Origin: Verrucomicrobiota bacterium
Lineage (GTDB): Bacteria > Verrucomicrobiota > Verrucomicrobiia > Limisphaerales > UBA9464
NCBI GenBank assembly: GCA_016871805.1
Contig: VHCG01000020.1
Location: forward strand, 1-61,304
Reading direction: 5' to 3'
DNA: 61,304 nt
Shown here: in pieces, positions 56,975-61,304 of the stretch
Position numbering within the stretch: the stretch's first letter is position 1
Layout: each line of letters begins with the position of its first letter
Notes under the pieces: model-generated
Seen by the model: the letters and a program-made list of their open reading frames with translations, nothing else
Databases searched by the model: none
Told to the model about the DNA's origin: nothing
Position numbers and translations under genes: made by a program

Positions 56975-57589
56975 TCAGGGAGCAGGAGTGAAGGTCTTCG
57001 ACCAGGTCGCAGGAGCGGTGGCGCTCACAACGATGCCCTGACCCACAGCGATGTTCGGGGCGCCCGTGAGGTAGCCCACGCCGTCGACGTAGTCGTAGGA
57101 GTCATAGCCCTTGCCATTCCAGGTCAGGACCGACGACCCATCGATTCCGAGGCCAAGAACAGTGTCAGCAGCACCGGAGAGGGGGATCTTCGAGGCCACG
57201 AAATTGTTACCCTTCTTGATCGCCACGGTCTGGGTGCCAGTGAGAGCTTCACCCACGAGGGTGACAGAAGCATCAGCCGAAACAGCAACGAACACCGCTT
57301 CGCCGGGGGCGAGGCTGAAGTCGTCACCACTGACCACACCCGCACCGGCGACGGTGTCGGTCGTGGTGAATCCGGAACCGGTCCAACGGAGGACGGAGCA
57401 GTCGATCGAGCCGAAGAGGCTGCCGACCTTGTTGCCGTCGGTGTTGGTGTTGTTCAGGGGGTTGGCAACGAGGTTGTTACCCTTCTTGAGGGCCAACTTG
57501 ACGTACCCAACGATGTTCGAGGTAGCCGCCGAAGCCGAGAAGGCCAAGGCCGAGGCCGCCACAGTGAGGGCGAGAAGGTTTTTGTTCAT
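56975..57589 (-). CDS. Secreted protein with two internal repeats
   Basis: A 204-residue protein with a signal peptide ending A-F-S-A-S-A-A. Directly after it N-I-V-G-Y-V leads to L-A-L-K-K-G-N-N-L-V-A-N-P-L. About 90 residues later the same pattern returns as V-A-I-K-K-G-N-N-F-V-A-S-K-I, so the mature chain is two related halves. Each half goes on to a W-T/N-G-x-G motif. I do not know a named function. It is a likely surface or periplasmic structural protein, and it lacks a sorting tail. Confidence 0.75.
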   Translation of the reverse strand: MNKNLLALTVAASALAFSASAATSNIVGYVKLALKKGNNLVANPLNNTNTDGNKVGSLFGSIDCSVLRWTGSGFTTTDTVAGAGVVSGDDFSLAPGEAVFVAVSADASVTLVGEALTGTQTVAIKKGNNFVASKIPLSGAADTVLGLGIDGSSVLTWNGKGYDSYDYVDGVGYLTGAPNIAVGQGIVVSATAPATWSKTFTPAP

Positions 57590-57690
57590 GAGAGACCAAA
57601 TAGTTTCCGTGTGTGCAAGGAACCTGCCATGCGTGGCGATGATGCGTCAACGGGTTTTTTGGAATCATTTCGACTCATCGAGGGGCGAGC

Positions 57691-58854
57691 TCAGGCACGC
57701 GCCGTCAGGACCTCCAAAAACCGCTCCAGTTCCGCCACGGTGTTGTAGTAATGAGGACTGACACGGATCCAATCCCTTCCATCCCTGGTGGTCCTTAGCG
57801 ACACAACGATCGCTTCATCCTGGAGCTTGCGGTGGAGGTCAGAAGCGGATTCTCCCGGGACGCAAAAGCTCACGACGCCCGCTTCGTTCAGGCCTGTCGG
57901 TGAAGGATTCAAGACCTCCATCCCTCTCTCCTGCAATTGGGACACCAACCCTCTCCGCTTCGCCAGCAGGTCCGCCTCGATTGCCCCAAGCCCAACCTTC
58001 TCGAGAAGGGAAAAGGCAGCCCTCAGCCCAGCAACCCCGATCAGATTCAGGCTCCCAGCCTCGTACCGACGGGCATCCCGACGCAGAACCATGGAGTCCT
58101 GAGTTACGAATCCCGGGCATTCGACATTGTGCCATCCGTAGGTGGTGGGCCTCAGAATCTCCTGAACTTCCTTCCGAACGTAGAGGACCCCGGCTCCGAG
58201 GGGGCCGAGAAGCCACTTATGGCCATCAGCGGCCATGAAATCGACCTGCTCGAGCGGCGTCTGGAACGCCCCTAAGGTTTGGATGGCATCGAGACAGAAC
58301 AGGATACCGCGCGACCGCAGCCAGCGTCCCAACGCTTGCACCTCCAACCGCCAGCCCGTCACGAAATGCGCGCTGGAGAGGGCCACCAGCCGGGTGTCTT
58401 CGTCCACCTGTCCCTGGACATCGATCGCTCGGATGCGTCCCAGTTCCCGAATATTGAGGAATCGGACCTCCACCCCTCGCTCGGCGAGGGCCATCCACGG
58501 GTAGACGTTGGACGGATAGTCGTCCTGGTAGACCACGACATTCTGCCCCTTCCTCCATGGTAGACCCGCGGCGACCTGGCTCAAGCCCATGGAAGTGGAT
58601 CCGATCAGCGCGATTTCTCCGGCCTCCACTCCGAGAATTTTCGCGATCAACCCTCGAGTCCCTGCGATGTATCCTCCAGGAATGCCGGCTTCCTGATCCT
58701 CGAGCGTCCCGGCAAACGCCTGTTGAGAAATCGCCTCCGCGACCCGCCGTGGGAGCGGACACACGGCAGCGTGTCCAAGAAACACGCGTGAAAGAACGAC
58801 GGGGAACTCATGCCGCCGGAGTTCTTCGTTTCCCTGGATCTCGGTGGGGGTCAT
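57691..58854 (-). CDS. Aminotransferase class V (cysteine desulfurase/selenocysteine lyase-like)
   Basis: A 387-residue PLP enzyme. Lys213 in A-D-G-H-K-W-L-L-G-P is the cofactor lysine. S-S-A-H-F-V-T-G-W and C-L-D-A-I-Q-T-L-G give the ring-stacking and Asp contacts, and Y-E-A-G-S-L-N is conserved. No obvious catalytic Cys loop of SufS type is visible near the C-terminus, so a desulfurase role is uncertain; epimerase-like or lyase members are alternatives. Its start overlaps the stop of the TerC gene (ATGA), so the two are coupled. Confidence 0.85.
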   Translation of the reverse strand: MTPTEIQGNEELRRHEFPVVLSRVFLGHAAVCPLPRRVAEAISQQAFAGTLEDQEAGIPGGYIAGTRGLIAKILGVEAGEIALIGSTSMGLSQVAAGLPWRKGQNVVVYQDDYPSNVYPWMALAERGVEVRFLNIRELGRIRAIDVQGQVDEDTRLVALSSAHFVTGWRLEVQALGRWLRSRGILFCLDAIQTLGAFQTPLEQVDFMAADGHKWLLGPLGAGVLYVRKEVQEILRPTTYGWHNVECPGFVTQDSMVLRRDARRYEAGSLNLIGVAGLRAAFSLLEKVGLGAIEADLLAKRRGLVSQLQERGMEVLNPSPTGLNEAGVVSFCVPGESASDLHRKLQDEAIVVSLRTTRDGRDWIRVSPHYYNTVAELERFLEVLTARA

Positions 58855-59594
58855 CGGTAGGGCTGGTGGAGATCCACCTTCTGGGTCTTGCGCATCCGGA
58901 TGTTGAGAAACTCAACCGCCACCGAGAAGGCCATCGCGAAGTAGATGTACCCCTTGTTGATGTGCTGTCCCAACCCCTCTGCGACCAGCACCGTTCCGAT
59001 CAGGATCAGGAACGACAGGGCCAACATCTTGATCGTCGGATGTCGGTCCACAAATGCGGAGATCCGGTTCACGAAGAGCAGCATGACCAGCATGGCGATT
59101 GCCACGGCGGCGACCATGACACGAATCTTGTTCACCATGCCCACCGCGGTGATGACTGAATCCAGCGAGAAGACGATGTCGAGGAGCAGAATCTGGGTTA
59201 CCACGGCAGCAAATGTCGGGGCCATTCGATCCGTCTTGCCCCCATCCACGCCCTCGAGCTTCTCATGAATTTCATAGGTGCTCTTCCCGATCAGGAAGAG
59301 CCCCCCCAACAACAGGATCAGATCCTTGCCGGAGAGCGACACCGAAACACCAAAGGTCGTGGAGTGCCAGAACGGCGTGTCGAGACGCATCACCCACGAC
59401 AGGGACAGCAGGAGAAGGATCCGGGTGATCAACGCCAACCCAAGCCCCATGCGCCGGGCCTTCGATTGCTGGTCCCGGGGGAGCTTGCCGCTCAAAATCG
59501 AGATGAAGATCAGGTTGTCGATGCCGAGGACCACCTCAAGAAGGGTCAACGTGAGCAGACTGATCCAGAGATTGGGGTCGGAAACGGGAACCAT
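58851..59594 (-). CDS. TerC-family integral membrane protein
   Basis: A 247-residue protein with seven hydrophobic helices. L-E-V-V-L-G-I-D-N-L-I-F-I near the start and L-L-D-I-V-F-S-L-D-S-V-I-T-A-V-G-M later are the two TerC repeats whose Asp and Asn residues lie in the membrane. TerC proteins were named from tellurite resistance and are now linked to manganese export and metal supply to exported enzymes. No manganese riboswitch is recognisable upstream. Confidence 0.93.
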   Translation of the reverse strand: MVPVSDPNLWISLLTLTLLEVVLGIDNLIFISILSGKLPRDQQSKARRMGLGLALITRILLLLSLSWVMRLDTPFWHSTTFGVSVSLSGKDLILLLGGLFLIGKSTYEIHEKLEGVDGGKTDRMAPTFAAVVTQILLLDIVFSLDSVITAVGMVNKIRVMVAAVAIAMLVMLLFVNRISAFVDRHPTIKMLALSFLILIGTVLVAEGLGQHINKGYIYFAMAFSVAVEFLNIRMRKTQKVDLHQPYR

Positions 59595-59613
59595 TTGGAG
59601 GCGACGGTTGAAA

Positions 59614-59641
59614 CAAAAAAGGCGCCCCTCGCGGGGCGCCT
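59614..59641 (-). terminator. Intrinsic terminator after the pseudopilin gene
   Basis: On the minus strand AGGCGCCCC (59641-59633) pairs perfectly with GGGGCGCCT (59628-59620) around a 4-base loop and is followed by T residues (59619-59615). It lies between the pseudopilin stop and the TerC start. Confidence 0.92.
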
Positions 59642-59660
59642 CGTGAGGGAAAGGTTCCGA

Positions 59661-60488
59661 TTACTTGGTGGAGTCGGCGTCCCAGGGGAAGATGAACTCC
59701 TGGGTGGAGTCAGTGGCGACACCGGCGTCCCGCAGCTGCTCCCGGGCGCGGCCCGAGGTGACCTGCTGGACCGAACCGTCACCGAGGACGAGGTTGCCCG
59801 CGTTCTGGTGCACGTCGCCGCTGTAGCCGGCGGTGGTGTTGACCGTGCGAACCGGGGCGCCAACCGGAGCGGCGATCACGACCCGGACGCCCCTGGTGGT
59901 GGCGCCACGGCCGCCATCGAACTGAACAGGAGTCGAACCCACGCCGTTGGTCAGGTTGCGATCACCACCGAGGATCGACTGCGGCTGCTCTTCGTTGGCC
60001 GTCGTGCCGACGAAGTAGCTCACGCTCTTGTTCGGGTCGGTCACGGTGTTGCCGTTCGAACGGAGCATCGCCGGCCAGCTGGCGGCAGGACGCTTCTTGG
60101 AGTCCGACGGGCAGAGGATGATCTTCGGGGTGCTCAGCTCGTTGGACATCACCGCGTAGATGGCCCAGACGGGGTTGGCGGTCAGGTTGACAGCGCCAGC
60201 AGGTCCGCCAGGGAAATTCGTACCACCGGTGAGCGCCACGTAATCCGCAGCGCCGCCCTCGGCAACCGCCACATCCCAGGGGAAGCGGCCGCTGTTGTCG
60301 GTGGCGAAGATACGGCAGGCGAGGCCCACGTTCTTGAGGTTATTGACGCAAGCAATGCGGTTGGCCTTGGCCTTGGCCTTGGCCAAGGCGGGGAGGAGCA
60401 TGCCGGCGAGGATCGCGATGATCGCGATCACAACGAGGAGCTCGATCAGCGTGAACGCGCTGAACTTGTGCTGACGGAGACGATTCAT
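59661..60488 (-). CDS. Type II secretion-like pseudopilin with H-X9-DG motif
   Basis: A 275-residue protein starting [10 protein letters not shown]. The prepilin motif [10 protein letters not shown] begins at about residue 12, with a long hydrophobic helix [15 protein letters not shown]. After it come [11 protein letters not shown] and the H-X9-DG signature ([12 protein letters not shown]) at about residue 230. This is the commoner form of the family represented at 9323-10198. It should be processed by prepilin peptidase and remain in the envelope. It has its own promoter and terminator and is a single-gene unit. Confidence 0.92.
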   Translation of the reverse strand: MNRLRQHKFSAFTLIELLVVIAIIAILAGMLLPALAKAKAKANRIACVNNLKNVGLACRIFATDNSGRFPWDVAVAEGGAADYVALTGGTNFPGGPAGAVNLTANPVWAIYAVMSNELSTPKIILCPSDSKKRPAASWPAMLRSNGNTVTDPNKSVSYFVGTTANEEQPQSILGGDRNLTNGVGSTPVQFDGGRGATTRGVRVVIAAPVGAPVRTVNTTAGYSGDVHQNAGNLVLGDGSVQQVTSGRAREQLRDAGVATDSTQEFIFPWDADSTK

Positions 60489-60524
60489 AGGTTTGGTTGT
60501 GAGTAGTGGAGTGAATTGCCGCGG

Positions 60525-60554
60525 ACACTAGGTTTCGGCGTATTTCAGTGTCAA
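60525..60554 (-). promoter_or_regulatory. Probable sigma70 promoter of the pseudopilin gene
   Basis: On the minus strand a perfect TTGACA (60554-60549), an 18-base spacer and TAGTGT (60530-60525) place a start near 60518, about 30 bases before the ATG. The -10 is weak. The rest of the 313-base gap, up to the photolyase stop at 60802, holds no gene that I can support. Confidence 0.45.
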
Positions 60555-60801
60555 CGCCTATTCCCAGGAGAAGCAGCACCAGTGCCAGAGTCCACACCGG
60601 GTCCCCGTTGGAGGGCTTCCTGCGAAGTCATGCAGGGGGCAACCGCAACGGGCACGGTATCCACACCGATCCATCAGCGTGAGGACCACGCAAAACCGAG
60701 TGAACCGAGCAAAACGGTCCGAGAGGATATCGGACCGGGATCGAAGCCCCAACACGCATCTGGTTCGGCAGGGTTTGTCAAGAGGCTGAGAGTTGCCAAG
60801 G

Positions 60802-61304
60802 CTATGTAATGGCACCGGAGGCCCGGAACCGTTCTGCCTGAACCTGGATGCCCCTCCGCCGATCCGGATCCAGACGCCCCAGATTCCGCACCTGCATGCC
60901 CATGCGGGGGTTGGTGGCCAGCAGAGACTCATGCCGAATCAGAAAATCCCAGTAGAGGGTCGTGAAAGGACAGGCCCGGGGCCCAATCGACTCCGCCGGA
61001 TCATAGCGGCATCCCCGGCAGTAGTTGGACATCCGATCGATATATTTTCCGGAGGCGATATACGGCTTGGACGCCATCACGCCTCCGTCCGCGTACTGGG
61101 ACATGCCCAGGGTGTTGGGCAATTCCACCCATTCGACGGCGTCGACATACACTGCGAGATACCAGGCATGAATCTCCAGGGGCCGGACCCCGAAGAGCAG
61201 GGAAAACAGCCCGGTCACCATGAGCCTCTGGATGTGGTGGGCATACCCGAGATCGAGCGTTTGCCGAAGAGTGTCGGCCAGGCAGTTCATGTCGGTCTTC
61301 CCCG
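60802..61304 (-). CDS. C-terminal part of an FeS cryptochrome/photolyase (PhrB-like, partial)
   Basis: The frame runs off the right edge, so the N-terminal part is missing. The visible ~167 residues belong to the FAD-binding domain of the bacterial FeS-BCP group. Y-A-H-H-I-Q-R-L-M-V and S-N-Y-C-R-G-C-R-Y-D-P, then A-C-P-F-T-T-L-Y-W-D-F, carry three cysteines (two in C-R-G-C, one in A-C-P) of the four that bind a 4Fe-4S cluster. These enzymes repair (6-4) photoproducts with light. ATG 61290 is inside the gene, not its start. Confidence 0.88.
   Translation of the reverse strand, partial: GKTDMNCLADTLRQTLDLGYAHHIQRLMVTGLFSLLFGVRPLEIHAWYLAVYVDAVEWVELPNTLGMSQYADGGVMASKPYIASGKYIDRMSNYCRGCRYDPAESIGPRACPFTTLYWDFLIRHESLLATNPRMGMQVRNLGRLDPDRRRGIQVQAERFRASGAIT

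Noticed and set aside
57622..57650. Promoter for the repeat-containing secreted protein
   Set aside because: TTGACG is present on the minus strand but the position 17 bases on reads GCAGGT, which is too far from a -10 box.

Overview
The window is 61.3 kb of GC-rich chromosome, densely coded on both strands. It most likely comes from the Verrucomicrobiota, perhaps the Pedosphaera/Limisphaera side. That placement is an inference from gene content. The evidence is two pseudopilins carrying the H-X9-DG signature, a PVC-type secreted dehydrogenase with its c-type haem partner, a PEP-CTERM protein, a one-cysteine sulfatase, DUF255 and DUF3299 proteins, and an ImuA-ImuB-DnaE2 cassette. I see no rRNA, tRNA, CRISPR array, phage or intact insertion sequence.

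Left part (1-17.6 kb), mostly accessory: the tail of a LamG-like protein; a secreted HtrA-like protease fused to LamG-like and transglutaminase-like domains; a SIS sugar-phosphate protein; an orphan two-domain sugar ABC ATPase; a split PVC dehydrogenase/haem pair; an H-X9-DG pseudopilin; a likely MITE-like element; an EEP-family phosphodiesterase; a ceramidase-like hydrolase; a PIN/ribbon-helix-helix toxin-antitoxin pair; an esterase; and an OFA-family MFS transporter with its tiny partner subunit. A small region of decay follows, with a BlaR1-like peptidase relic and a truncated Wzz-like gene. Convergent and non-coding gaps here hold a 25-bp tandem repeat and dispersed palindromes.

Middle part (17.7-36 kb), core and repair: DUF255, rplM-rpsI, argC, a DUF3299/His-rich lipoprotein pair, dnaE2-imuB-imuA, a glycosyltransferase, a sulfatase, a SMUG1-type uracil-DNA glycosylase, rho (first copy), rplU-rpmA and obg with an unusual insertion.

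Exopolysaccharide locus (36-40.7 kb, minus strand): promoter, beta-barrel protein, internal terminator, Wzc-like tyrosine kinase, Wza-like export lipoprotein and a membrane-anchored FHA-like protein. The beta-barrel, export lipoprotein and copolymerase/kinase would form a trans-envelope export route, and the FHA protein is a candidate regulator.

Right part (40.9-61.3 kb): TrmH-type methyltransferase, cysS, a LytTR response regulator and rho (second copy). A long minus-strand run follows: a sugar-kinase/MurQ fusion, a large membrane protein, an ABC ATPase, SCO, DUF420 and ruvC. Then come a lipoate ligase-like gene, pyk, a stand-alone glycogen-binding domain, ispD, two secreted proteins, an aminotransferase, TerC, a second pseudopilin and a truncated FeS photolyase.

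The points most worth follow-up are the two distinct Rho proteins, the FHA-tailed exopolysaccharide operon with its internal terminator, the kinase-MurQ fusion, and the large membrane protein/ABC ATPase pair that has no permease gene beside it.
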